Shown piece by piece: positions 1-7,476 of a stretch of DNA of 64,000 nt. The translations under genes were made by a program, and so were the position numbers. The stretch is from Pseudomonadota bacterium (lineage in GTDB: Bacteria; Pseudomonadota; Gammaproteobacteria; Steroidobacterales; Steroidobacteraceae): contig JAFAGC010000116.1 in assembly GCA_023423065.1 (NCBI GenBank), forward strand, positions 1-64,000. Reading direction: 5' to 3'. The notes under the pieces were generated by a model. It saw only the letters and a program-made list of their open reading frames with translations. It had not been told where the DNA came from and searched no databases. Each line of letters opens with the position of its first letter. The first letter of the stretch is position 1.

Positions 1-105
1 CTTCTGCGAGGTCGTGGCGCGGGTGTAGTCGCGCTTCTCGCGTCCGGTGAAGACGTCCTTGAACTGCTCCATGCCTGCGTTGGTGAAGAGCAGGGTGGGG
101 TCGTT
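1..105 (-). pseudogene. alaS: alaS fragment (alanyl-tRNA synthetase, about 35 residues), partial at window edge
   Basis: Read on the minus strand, positions 105 to 1 give an uninterrupted match to the class II catalytic-core start of alanyl-tRNA synthetase, running from [12 protein letters not shown] through FKDVF to [10 protein letters not shown]. In the family this stretch lies roughly 35 to 70 residues from the N-terminus. The usual preceding part (a short helical segment and a PSSSLVP-like strand) is absent. In its place, in the same frame, is the N-terminus of an unrelated hydrolase (106-369). The real protein is about 870 residues, so nothing can be said of the part outside the window. 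AlaS identity is certain by eye. Whether this is the functional gene, a duplicated scrap or an assembly joint is open. Confidence 0.8.
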
Positions 106-369
106 GTGGCAGACCGCCGGAGGATCCGGGCGCCGCGTGCCGCGCTCCATGTAGGGAAACTGGAAGCGCAGAGTCGCGATACTTCGCGATGCGAGCTCCG
201 CGGCGATCGTCACCATGGACGGGTGTTCCATGCCCGCACCCGCGCCGTGTGCAAGCACGAAGCACGAGGTAGCAGTGGGCGGCAGCTGGAACAACGCGGA
301 GACGCGGCGAGTCCCGTCGATCGCGAGGGTCAGCCGCTCTGCAATGCCTGCGTTCACCGTGCGCGCCAT
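106..369 (-). CDS. N-terminal fragment of a predicted alpha/beta hydrolase (KANL3/Tex30-like), fused in frame to the alaS fragment
   Basis: The minus-strand ATG at 369 opens a frame of about 88 codons. It reads [12 protein letters not shown], then [10 protein letters not shown] and RRPDPPAV, which are signatures of the small predicted hydrolases of the KANL3/Tex30 type (dienelactone-hydrolase-like fold, normally about 210-230 residues). The HGAGAG stretch would form the oxyanion-hole loop. The nucleophile elbow and the catalytic Asp and His lie further on in the family and are missing here, because the frame passes directly into AlaS sequence after a Cys-His pair at about 106-111. It is divergent from selO, whose start is 75 bp away. 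As it stands this cannot be an active hydrolase. Confidence 0.65.
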
Positions 370-444
370 GGGGCGATTCTACTGCCAGGCCCAAGGCCGG
401 CTGCCGCGGGTTCGCTGGCGGTGGCGCGTTACACTGCTCCGATC

Positions 445-1914
445 ATGCATCTCGGTTTTCAGAACACCTACGCTCACCTGCCTGCACGGTTCTACGCGCG
501 GGTCTCGCCGGCGCCGGTGAAAGATCCCCGGCTGGTCGTCTTCAACTCCCGCCTGGCGGAAGAACTCGGCCTCGATCCGCTCACTCTCGAGCGCGAAGCC
601 GCGACATGGTTCTCGGGCAATCATGCGCCCGCCGATGCGGATCCGATTGCCTTGGCCTATGCGGGTCACCAGTTCGGTGGCTTCGTGCCGCAGCTCGGTG
701 ATGGTCGCGCCATTTTGCTGGGTGAACGGGTAGGGCGCGACGGCGTGCGGCGCGACATTCAGCTCAAAGGCTCGGGACGGACGCCATTCTCGCGAAATGG
801 CGACGGGCGCGCGGCGCTGGGACCGATGCTGCGCGAGTACCTCATCAGCGAGGCCATGCATGCGCTCGGCATTCCGACCACGCGCTCGCTTGCGGTCGTC
901 ACCACCGGCGAGCAGGTCGTTCGCGACGATCTACTGCCAGGAGCGGTGCTGACGCGTGTGGCCGCGAGTCACATTCGTGTCGGCACCTTCGAATACTTCG
1001 CGGCTCGTGACGATCACGATGCCGTTCGCCAGCTGCTCGATTACGTCATCGAACGGCATTACCCCGAAACGCGCAACACCAAACTACCCGCGCTCGCGGT
1101 GCTCGAAGCCGTCACGCGGCGCCAGGCCGCATTGATCGCGGATTGGATGAGCGTCGGGTTCATCCATGGCGTCATGAACACGGACAACATGGCGATCTCG
1201 GGCGAGACGATCGACTATGGGCCGTGTGCGTTCATGGATCACTATGACGTAAACACCGTGTTCAGCTCGATCGACCATGGCGGCCGGTATGCGTATGGCA
1301 ATCAGCCCGCCATCGCGCAATGGAATCTCGCGCGGTTCGCCGAAACCCTGCTGCCACTCATCGATGCGGAGTCGGAGAAGGCGATCGAGCTCGCGACCGC
1401 GGTAGTCAGAGGCTTCATGCCGAGTTTCGATGCGCAGCTCCTGGCGCGCATGCGCCGCAAGATCGGTCTGTCGACCGGGCACGAAAGCGATGTCGAACTC
1501 ATAAGGGCCCTGTTGGCGACGATGCAATCGGCCGGGGCGGATTTCACCCTGGCGTTTCGTCGTCTGGCGGGGTGTGCCGAAGAGGCGGGCAACGACGCCG
1601 CGATACACGAGCTATTCGCGCCGTCGACCGGAATCGAAGACTGGCTGCGGCGCTGGCGCGAACGCCTCGCGAGCGAGCCGCAAGGTGCGGCCGAACGCGG
1701 CGCGAACATGCGCCGGGTGAATCCGGCCTTCATTCCGCGCAACCACAAGGTGGAGGCGGTGCTCGACGCGGCCTCGACGCACGGGGACTTCGGGCCGTTC
1801 AACCAGCTCCTGAAAATCCTCGAGCATCCTTTCGACGACCAGCCCGGCCTGGGCGAGTTCGAGCAGCCCCCGGCGCCGGCCGAGCGCGTCCGTCAGACGT
1901 TCTGCGGGACTTGA
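445..1914 (+). CDS. selO: Protein adenylyltransferase SelO (YdiU/UPF0061 family)
   Basis: A 489-residue protein of normal family length. SelO is a pseudokinase-fold enzyme that binds ATP in inverted orientation and transfers AMP to Ser, Thr or Tyr of target proteins; bacterial members act in redox stress. Visible signatures are GHQFGG, QLGDGRA, KGSGRTPFSR followed by GDGRAALGP (nucleotide-binding region), GVMNTDNM (catalytic-loop region) and DYGPCAFMD (metal-binding region). The protein ends in the conserved Cys-Gly-Thr, the place where eukaryotic homologues carry selenocysteine. The reading frame is open upstream to 106, but family alignment and the divergent gene favour ATG at 445 (MHLGFQNTY). 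It appears monocistronic. Confidence 0.95.
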   Translation: MHLGFQNTYAHLPARFYARVSPAPVKDPRLVVFNSRLAEELGLDPLTLEREAATWFSGNHAPADADPIALAYAGHQFGGFVPQLGDGRAILLGERVGRDGVRRDIQLKGSGRTPFSRNGDGRAALGPMLREYLISEAMHALGIPTTRSLAVVTTGEQVVRDDLLPGAVLTRVAASHIRVGTFEYFAARDDHDAVRQLLDYVIERHYPETRNTKLPALAVLEAVTRRQAALIADWMSVGFIHGVMNTDNMAISGETIDYGPCAFMDHYDVNTVFSSIDHGGRYAYGNQPAIAQWNLARFAETLLPLIDAESEKAIELATAVVRGFMPSFDAQLLARMRRKIGLSTGHESDVELIRALLATMQSAGADFTLAFRRLAGCAEEAGNDAAIHELFAPSTGIEDWLRRWRERLASEPQGAAERGANMRRVNPAFIPRNHKVEAVLDAASTHGDFGPFNQLLKILEHPFDDQPGLGEFEQPPAPAERVRQTFCGT

Positions 1915-2013
1915 TTGGCTCGGGGCCGCATTGCGCGATGACCAGGACTTGTCAATGTCTCTACCTACCCACACCCCGAAAGGGATAGAGAGACTCAATC
2001 GGATGCGCGATGT

Positions 2014-2028
2014 CCCTGTAACACAGGG
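2014..2028 (+). other. Small perfect hairpin between selO and the downstream small ORF
   Basis: CCCTGT, three loop bases and ACAGGG form a 6-bp perfect stem about 100 bp past the selO stop. There is no T-tract, so an intrinsic terminator is doubtful. It may be an untranslated-region structure for the ORF at 2081 or an operator half-site pair. A weaker pairing, GTCTCT with AGAGAC, surrounds positions 1957-1995. Confidence 0.3.
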
Positions 2029-2080
2029 CTGATATCGTCCTCACCGTCGCCAATCCGGCGATTTCACCAAGGAATATCGA

Positions 2081-2272
2081 ATGTCTTCGTCGAATCTTGC
2101 CGTGCGCTTGGAGCACGCGGCAACGGATGCTCCGTCCCCCTTGCCACGCCCCGAAGTTCGCGAAGCCGCGAACGACGAGCGTGTGGTGAAGAGCGTCCGG
2201 CGTCGGTTGTCTCTCACGAACAGGAAGTTCGTCGTCCACGATCAGGGCTTGCGGTTGTTCCGCATTCGTTGA
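2081..2272 (+). CDS. Small hypothetical protein (63 aa)
   Basis: The ATG at 2081 is preceded by AAGGA seven bases upstream, and the frame closes about 60 bp before a strong hairpin terminator. Together these make a compact, plausible transcription unit. The product is basic and arginine-rich with no signal peptide, membrane segment or recognisable domain; its C-terminal part reads RRLSLTNRKFVVHDQG. I do not recognise a family. Coding status rests on the ribosome-binding site and the terminator position only, so a random ORF remains possible. Confidence 0.45.
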   Translation: MSSSNLAVRLEHAATDAPSPLPRPEVREAANDERVVKSVRRRLSLTNRKFVVHDQGLRLFRIR

Positions 2273-2330
2273 TCAGTTAACAAGCTCCGCCGTCGTTCGC
2301 ATACGCGACGATGGGCGGATGCAAGAATTC

Positions 2331-2364
2331 CAAAGCCCTCGTCGGGAAACCGGCGGGGGCTTTG
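2331..2364 (+). terminator. Strong intrinsic-type terminator hairpin with GAAA tetraloop
   Basis: A 15-bp stem (left arm from CAAAGCCC, right arm ending GGGCTTTG, two G-T wobble pairs) is capped by GAAA. The following T-tract is short (CTTTCC). It probably ends transcription of the small ORF at 2081. Its CGG-GAAA-CCG core recurs in the hairpin at 36301, and in part in the one at 22959. Confidence 0.75.
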
Positions 2365-2544
2365 CTTTCCGGGACCTGCCGGCCCTGATCCGACGGGTCA
2401 CTCGTGAAGCAATCTCGTCGGACTGGACCTGCGAGATCCCTGCGGCAATACCGATCCCGCCGGCAGCCTTCACTCCCGCAAGTTTCGCGACAGACTCGAT
2501 TGCTACCTTGGCTTCCGATGACTATCCACTGTCGAGGAACCGCC
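2365..2544. other. Gene-free leader region upstream of the TonB receptor unit
   Basis: I see no convincing gene, promoter or repeat here. The stretch probably holds the promoter of the receptor/two-component operon, but I cannot identify -35 and -10 boxes with confidence. Confidence 0.4.
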
Positions 2545-2676
2545 ATGTTGATCAGATTCCGGCCGCTTGCCGCGCTCTTCACGCGGCGTTCGCACGCTCT
2601 TCACGCCGCCTTCACCCCGATTGGCCCAGTGTTCATGCGCGGTGAGCGTTCATGGGTATCGCGCCGGGCGCAATGA
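2545..2676 (+). CDS. Possible leader peptide (43 aa) ahead of the TonB-dependent receptor
   Basis: The ATG at 2545 follows GAGGAAC at normal ribosome-binding spacing. The frame runs 43 codons, and its TGA lies only 10 bases before the receptor start at 2687. The peptide begins MLIRFRPLAALFTRR and is rich in arginine and histidine. The nucleotide sequence contains two near-copies of GCTCTTCACGC (about 2573 and 2598). The position fits a translated leader that couples or attenuates receptor expression, or a decayed N-terminus. No family is recognised and a chance ORF is possible. Confidence 0.35.
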   Translation: MLIRFRPLAALFTRRSHALHAAFTPIGPVFMRGERSWVSRRAQ

Positions 2677-2686
2677 GGAGATCGGG

Positions 2687-5062
2687 ATGAAACGAACCAT
2701 TCGGCTTTTGGCGGCAGTGCTGGTCATCTGCGCATCGCCTGTTGCAATGGCGCAGAGCGCAGACGGCGGAATGCGCATTGCCATCGTCAGCATGGAGACG
2801 CGGCGGCCCATCGAGGGCGTGACCGTGACCGCTTCCGGCCGTGGCGGCAAGGTCGTTACCGGTCGAACACAGGCCGACGGCACGGTCGACCTGGGAAACC
2901 TCGAAGCCGGACTCTATGCGGTCACGGCGACCGGCCCTGGCCTGGTGACTGTCAACGAGCCCAGCGTACGTGTCGTCGGCCGCAAGGTGACTCCACTCAA
3001 CTTCGAAATGCTCGCGACGCCGCTCGAGGAAGTCCTGGTTCAAGCCCGCGCTCTGACTGCCGACCCGAATGGGGCGGTGAGCAACTCGCTACTGAACCGC
3101 GAAGAACTGCGCAGCGCCGCTGGGACGGGCAGCGATGTCATGCGAGCGCTGGACGGCTTGCCGGGACTCGTATCCACCGGCGAATTCGCCAGCTTCTCCG
3201 TGCGCGGCCGTGGACCTCGGGACAACCTGATCCTGATCGACGAGTTTCCCTTCGATCGTGTGGTTCACTTCGATCAGACACTGGGCGAGGAAGAGGACAT
3301 CGGTGGCGGTGGTCGCTACTCGATCTTCGCGCCGAACTCCATCGCGAGCGCGGAGTTCTCGCCCGGCGGCTGGAGCGCTGCCTATGGAGGGCGCTCGGGT
3401 TCGCTGTTGAAACTCGATGTCGCGGGCGGAAGCCCGACGCCCAGCGCCAGTCTGCGGGTGGACATCGCTGGCCTCGAACTCGGCTACGAAGGACCGAGCG
3501 GCATCCACGACGATACGACCTTGTTCTTCACGGCGCGCCAGTTCGATTTCGGTCGCGTCTTCGACATGATCGAAGAGTTGGACATCGGCCAGCCGAAGCT
3601 CACCGATATCGTCCTCAAGACGGTTACGACTCTCGATTCCGGCGACACGATCGAATTCCTGGGTGTTTACGCGCCGGAGGAATACACGCGCGACATAGAC
3701 AACGTGCTCGAGTCTCCGAACTTCGAGGACGTGTCGCTGATCGACACCGAGCAGGATCTTTACCTGGCGGGGCTGACCTGGCGCCACCTGGTCGGGGAGA
3801 GCGGTGAATGGACGAATCGACTCTACCTTCGCTCGAACGACAAGACGTCAGCGGAGGGCGAGGCGTATCCGGACCTCGTACCGGAAGGCACGCCGGCCGC
3901 GGACGTGCCGGTGCGCGAGCGCCTGATGACCGTCACCGAAAAGGAAACCGAGATCGGCTGGCACAGCGACTATGTGACTCGCAATCGTCTCGGCCAGGTA
4001 ACGGCCGGGCTGCGCGTCTGGCAGACCGACGTCGATTACACGACTGTCCTCAGGGAGGACTGGGACCGCTTCGTCTATCGTTCGACCGACCCACGCCCAC
4101 CCGGCCAGCAATACATCACGTTGACACCGGATAGCGTCGACTCGGTGTATGAAGCGAAGGAGACCAGTTACGCCGCCTACGGCGAGCAGTTGTTCGAGTT
4201 CGATCGCTGGGACCTGAGAGCAGGGCTTCGTTACGATCGCGATGGCTTTTCGGACGAATCGCTCGTGTCTCCGCGGCTTGCGGCGAATTGGCGCCCTCAG
4301 CCTGGCACGCGGGTGTCGGCAACCGCGGGCGTGTTTTATCAGTCGCCACGATTTCTGGTTCGCGCGGCGAGCCCGGAGAATTTCGCTATCGAGAACGAGC
4401 GAATCACTCACGTGAGTGTCGGCTTCGAGAAGTACTTCGGCCCGAATTGGTCGCTGCTCGTCGAGCCGTATTATCAGTGGCTGGACAATCTCGTCGTCGC
4501 GCAGGAACGCACCAGTGGCCGGGTCACGAACGACGGGGAAGGCACGAATCTCGGCGCGGACGTCGTGCTGTCGCGGAATTTCGCGAATGGCTGGTTCGGG
4601 AACATCGTCTACGCCTACAACAATGCGCGCGTCGACGATAACGATGGATTCGGGGAACATGATGCCGACTTCAGTCGCGAGCACTTTTTCTCCATCGGCG
4701 GTAGCTGGGAGATCAGCGAACGCTGGAAGGTCGGTGCACGCTGGAAATGGGCGACCGGGCGACCCACGGACGCCTTCATCATCAATAGTGATGTGCTGGG
4801 AGCCGGACAGCCGCTGCGGTACTCGAAGGAACTGACGGAGCCGAACGCGCTTCTGCTCGATGACTATCACTCGCTCAATATCCGGGTCGATTACCGGCGT
4901 AATCTTGGGCCGGTGGACCTGGTCGCATTCCTCGATGTGATCAATGTCTATGCGGGGCCCGGTTCGGATGCGCAGGAGTTCGATCCACGGCGCGGCGTGA
5001 TCGTCGCCGACGAAGGGGAAGCATTTCCCATCATCGGCCTCATCTTTGAACGTTCCTGGTGA
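2687..5062 (+). CDS. TonB-dependent outer-membrane receptor with N-terminal carboxypeptidase-regulatory-like domain
   Basis: A 791-residue protein. It has a Sec signal peptide ending ...VAMAQ (about residue 23), an Ig-like carboxypeptidase-regulatory domain (about 27-105; PIEGVTVTASG, GLYAVTATGPG), a plug domain (about 120-270; LDGLPGLVSTGEFASFSVRGRG, GGWSAAYGGRSG) and a beta-barrel of alternating aromatic strands ending in Trp at the C-terminus (IGLIFERSW). It should import a TonB-energised ligand across the outer membrane. The substrate cannot be read from sequence. GAGGAG precedes the ATG at 2687, although the frame is open upstream. The response regulator starts 12 bases after its stop, so receptor and two-component genes probably form one operon, with the pair likely sensing the ligand or the envelope state. 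Confidence 0.9.
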   Translation: MKRTIRLLAAVLVICASPVAMAQSADGGMRIAIVSMETRRPIEGVTVTASGRGGKVVTGRTQADGTVDLGNLEAGLYAVTATGPGLVTVNEPSVRVVGRKVTPLNFEMLATPLEEVLVQARALTADPNGAVSNSLLNREELRSAAGTGSDVMRALDGLPGLVSTGEFASFSVRGRGPRDNLILIDEFPFDRVVHFDQTLGEEEDIGGGGRYSIFAPNSIASAEFSPGGWSAAYGGRSGSLLKLDVAGGSPTPSASLRVDIAGLELGYEGPSGIHDDTTLFFTARQFDFGRVFDMIEELDIGQPKLTDIVLKTVTTLDSGDTIEFLGVYAPEEYTRDIDNVLESPNFEDVSLIDTEQDLYLAGLTWRHLVGESGEWTNRLYLRSNDKTSAEGEAYPDLVPEGTPAADVPVRERLMTVTEKETEIGWHSDYVTRNRLGQVTAGLRVWQTDVDYTTVLREDWDRFVYRSTDPRPPGQQYITLTPDSVDSVYEAKETSYAAYGEQLFEFDRWDLRAGLRYDRDGFSDESLVSPRLAANWRPQPGTRVSATAGVFYQSPRFLVRAASPENFAIENERITHVSVGFEKYFGPNWSLLVEPYYQWLDNLVVAQERTSGRVTNDGEGTNLGADVVLSRNFANGWFGNIVYAYNNARVDDNDGFGEHDADFSREHFFSIGGSWEISERWKVGARWKWATGRPTDAFIINSDVLGAGQPLRYSKELTEPNALLLDDYHSLNIRVDYRRNLGPVDLVAFLDVINVYAGPGSDAQEFDPRRGVIVADEGEAFPIIGLIFERSW

Positions 5063-5074
5063 CGGGATTGCCCA

Positions 5075-5740
5075 TTGAGATTGCTCCTCATCGAAGACAA
5101 CCCGCGTCTCTGTCAGGCCGTCGCGGAGAGCCTGCATGCGCAAGGCTTCGCGGTCGACACCGCGGCTTCGGCGTCCGAGGGACTGCGAATCTGGGGAGCG
5201 GCCGACTACGACGCCGCCGTGCTCGATCTCATGCTCCCGGACGGCACCGGCCTCAATGCGCTGAAGGCAATGCGTGAGCGAGGCAGCACGACACCCGTGC
5301 TGATCCTCACGGCGCTGGGTGCGATCGAGGATCGCGTGCGCGGCCTGGATTGCGGCGCGGACGACTATCTGGTCAAACCCTTCGCGATGCAGGAGCTCAT
5401 CGCCCGGCTGCGCGCGCTGCTGCGTCGACCGGGCGCGGCATTGGGCCGCACGCTCACCCTCGGCAGCGTGAAGCTCGATACGTCCGCTCGCGTCGCCACC
5501 GTCGCCGGCACGCAGCTCGACCTGACACGCTCGGAGCTGATCGTGCTCGAAGCGCTGCTGCGCAACCAGGGGCGTGTCGTCTCGAAGGAGCGGCTGGCCG
5601 AATGCCTGTACGACTTCGAGCAGGAGCGCAGCGCGAATTCGGTGGAGACGCAAGTGCACCGGTTGCGCAAGAAGCTCGCGGCCGCGGGCGCTGATGTGTC
5701 GCTACGGACCCTGCGCGGTCTGGGCTATCTTGCCTCCTGA
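5075..5740 (+). CDS. OmpR/PhoB-family response regulator (TctD/QseB-like)
   Basis: A 221-residue two-domain regulator. The receiver domain spans about 1-115, with acidic pocket E7-D8, phosphoacceptor D51 (AVLDLMLP), T79 and K101 (DDYLVKPF). The C-terminal winged-helix domain spans about 128-220 (LTRSELIVLEALLRNQGRVVS, NSVETQVHRLRKKL). The start is TTG at 5075, giving MRLLLIED directly; no in-frame ATG precedes it close by. It lies 12 bases after the TonB receptor and 10 bases before the sensor kinase, indicating one operon. Likely targets include the receptor promoter, by inference from context. Confidence 0.92.
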   Translation: MRLLLIEDNPRLCQAVAESLHAQGFAVDTAASASEGLRIWGAADYDAAVLDLMLPDGTGLNALKAMRERGSTTPVLILTALGAIEDRVRGLDCGADDYLVKPFAMQELIARLRALLRRPGAALGRTLTLGSVKLDTSARVATVAGTQLDLTRSELIVLEALLRNQGRVVSKERLAECLYDFEQERSANSVETQVHRLRKKLAAAGADVSLRTLRGLGYLAS

Positions 5741-5750
5741 TCGCAGCTCG

Positions 5751-7106
5751 ATGCGCGCTCCGTCCCTGCTTCGATCACTCGTCGTTCGACTGACCATCGT
5801 GGTCGTGCTGGCGCTCGCCGGCAGCTACCTGGTGTTGTACTCCGAGTTTCGCGAAGGGCTGTGGGGCCTGGAAGGGCAGAGCATCGCCGTCCAGGTGCAG
5901 GACCTGCGCGCGTCGGTCGTGTCGGGGAACGGGCCACCGCGACTCGAATTGCCACGGCCTCTGCAGGAGTTCTACGCCCGACCGGATGCCTTGAACGGCT
6001 TTCAGCTGCTGAGCGCGGATGGCTCGGTGCTGCAATCGGGCGGTTTCTCCGCGCCCTATCTGCCATTGCCGGCCGCTCCAGGCGATGGGCATGTCGTCAT
6101 GCAGCGGGACACGGATGCGTCGTCTGGCAACAGCATCATGGCCGCCACGCTCTATCTAGACGACGGTCACGGCCCACACTGGTTGCGCGTGGTGCGGAAT
6201 CTCGAGGATGAAGAGAGCCTGGTCGCCCAGCTCATGCTCGGCGCGCTGGACGAGCTGTATTGGCCGATTGCCCTGCTGCTGATCGCCGTGGTCGGTGTCG
6301 TGGTCGTGACGGTGCTGTCGTCGCTTCGCTCCTTGCGTGCCGTCTCGCACCAGGCCTCGATGTTGTCGCTGAGCCGCCTGGACGAGCGGTTGCATGCCGA
6401 GAACCTTCCTCGGGAGCTCGTCCCGCTGGTCCAGGCAGTCAACACCTCGCTCGATCGGCTCGAAGCGGACTATCGCGTGCAAAGGGAATTTTCCGCCAAC
6501 GCCGCGCATCAGCTGCGCACCCCGCTTGCGACCCTGCGAGCACGGCTCGAATCCCGCTTTTCGGCGCAGGAGCTCGGCGATGTTGCGTTCGAAATCGAAC
6601 AGCTCGCGCGGCTCGTCGAGCAACTGCTCTGTCTTGCGCGCCTCGATTCGCAGGAACAATTCCAGTTCGCCGCGTTCGACGCGCACGCCGTTGCGCTGGA
6701 AGTGGCGCGGGAGCTGGCGCCCGTTGCGCTCGAGTCGGAGCACTACCTGACCGCGGCGACGCCCGACGCGTCCGTGCCTGCGCACGGGAATGCAACGCTG
6801 ACGCGGCTGGTCTTTCGCAACCTGATCGAGAACGCGATTCAGTACACGCCCGCCGGCACGTCGATCACGCTGTCCGCTGATTCCGCCACGGTGATCATCG
6901 CCGATGATGGGCCCGGGATCGCGGCGCATGCCGCGGCATCGCTGTTCGAGAGATTCCACCGCGCTCCCGATGCGTCGGGCCCCGGCGCGGGGTTGGGGCT
7001 CGCCATCGCGAAGTGCATCATGGAGCGGCAGGGCGGAAGACTGTCGCTCGACGCGAATGCGGAGCGCGGGGCGCGTTTCGTGATGGAGTTTCCCGAACCG
7101 ATGTAG
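5751..7106 (+). CDS. Sensor histidine kinase (TctE/QseC-like)
   Basis: A 451-residue inner-membrane kinase. Transmembrane segments are at about residues 10-30 and 165-190, flanking a periplasmic sensor region of about 130 residues. A HAMP-like linker follows, then HisKA with H253 in FSANAAHQLRTPLA, and the ATPase domain with N-box NLIENAIQYTP, G1 box ADDGPGIAAHA and G2 box GAGLGLAIA. The upstream gene ends 10 bases before the ATG at 5751. This start gives MRAPSLLRSLVVRLT, a sensible membrane anchor; the longer open frame reads through the regulator gene in another frame and was rejected. It should phosphorylate the adjacent regulator. Confidence 0.92.
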   Translation: MRAPSLLRSLVVRLTIVVVLALAGSYLVLYSEFREGLWGLEGQSIAVQVQDLRASVVSGNGPPRLELPRPLQEFYARPDALNGFQLLSADGSVLQSGGFSAPYLPLPAAPGDGHVVMQRDTDASSGNSIMAATLYLDDGHGPHWLRVVRNLEDEESLVAQLMLGALDELYWPIALLLIAVVGVVVVTVLSSLRSLRAVSHQASMLSLSRLDERLHAENLPRELVPLVQAVNTSLDRLEADYRVQREFSANAAHQLRTPLATLRARLESRFSAQELGDVAFEIEQLARLVEQLLCLARLDSQEQFQFAAFDAHAVALEVARELAPVALESEHYLTAATPDASVPAHGNATLTRLVFRNLIENAIQYTPAGTSITLSADSATVIIADDGPGIAAHAAASLFERFHRAPDASGPGAGLGLAIAKCIMERQGGRLSLDANAERGARFVMEFPEPM

Positions 7107-7139
7107 GTTTCGCATCCCCCGCCAGCCGTGATTCGGGTG

Positions 7140-7168
7140 TTGAGATTCTGTATCTCCGGGGATACTAT
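7140..7168 (+). promoter_or_regulatory. Probable sigma-70 promoter of hipBA
   Basis: TTGAGA (7140-7145) and TACTAT (7163-7168) are separated by 17 bases, matching 5/6 and 4/6 of the sigma-70 -35 and -10 consensus. The first operator (7150-7165) fills the spacer and touches the -10 box, as expected for repression by the antitoxin. Confidence 0.55.
7150..7165. promoter_or_regulatory. hipBA operator O1
   Basis: GTATCTCCGGGGATAC is a 16-bp near-perfect palindrome (one mismatched pair). HipB of Escherichia coli binds TATCC-N8-GGATA sites, which this resembles. It overlaps the promoter spacer. Confidence 0.6.
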
Positions 7169-7190
7169 ACACACCGAAAATCGTAATCCT

Positions 7191-7206
7191 GTAGCCCAAG
7201 GGATAC
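7191..7206. promoter_or_regulatory. hipBA operator O2, overlapping the hipB ribosome-binding region
   Basis: GTAGCCCAAGGGATAC is a second palindrome of the same type (one mismatched pair), centred 41 bp after O1, about four helical turns. It ends three bases before the hipB ATG, so repressor bound here would also sit over the translation-initiation region of the template. Confidence 0.6.
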
Positions 7207-7209
7207 AGA

Positions 7210-7476
7210 ATGAGCACCCTCGCCGACGTGGCGGACATGCTGAAAGCAGTCCGTGCCCAATCAGGCCTCAGTCAGGCCGAACTCGCCAATCGCGCGCGGG
7301 TATCACGCGTCACGCTGGCGCGAATGGAAAAACTCGCCAGGGGTGACATGAGCGTTTCTGCGCTCGTGCGCTTGCTCGAGGCCGCAGGCTATGACCTGAA
7401 GGCAGTGAAAGTGGGGCACGCACGCACGCTGGAAGACATCCTCGCCGAACAACGTTCGAGGGGTACTGAGCCGTGA
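7210..7476 (+). CDS. hipB: HipB-like antitoxin, XRE-family helix-turn-helix
   Basis: An 88-residue protein with one Cro/C1-type helix-turn-helix (about residues 8-62; LSQAELANRARVSRVTLARMEKLARGD, SVSALVRLLEAAGYDL) and a short C-terminal tail (about 68-88) that in HipB proteins helps bind or destabilise the toxin pair. It should repress its own operon through O1/O2 and neutralise HipA. Its TGA overlaps the GTG of hipA (GTGA), so the two are translationally coupled, the usual antitoxin-first order. Confidence 0.88.
   Translation: MSTLADVADMLKAVRAQSGLSQAELANRARVSRVTLARMEKLARGDMSVSALVRLLEAAGYDLKAVKVGHARTLEDILAEQRSRGTEP

Noticed and set aside
3848..5659. Minus-strand ORF of 603 codons opposite the TonB receptor and response regulator
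   Set aside because: It is antisense to two genes with clear domains, lacks any recognisable motif, and has the Arg/Ala/Gly-rich composition of a GC-rich shadow frame.
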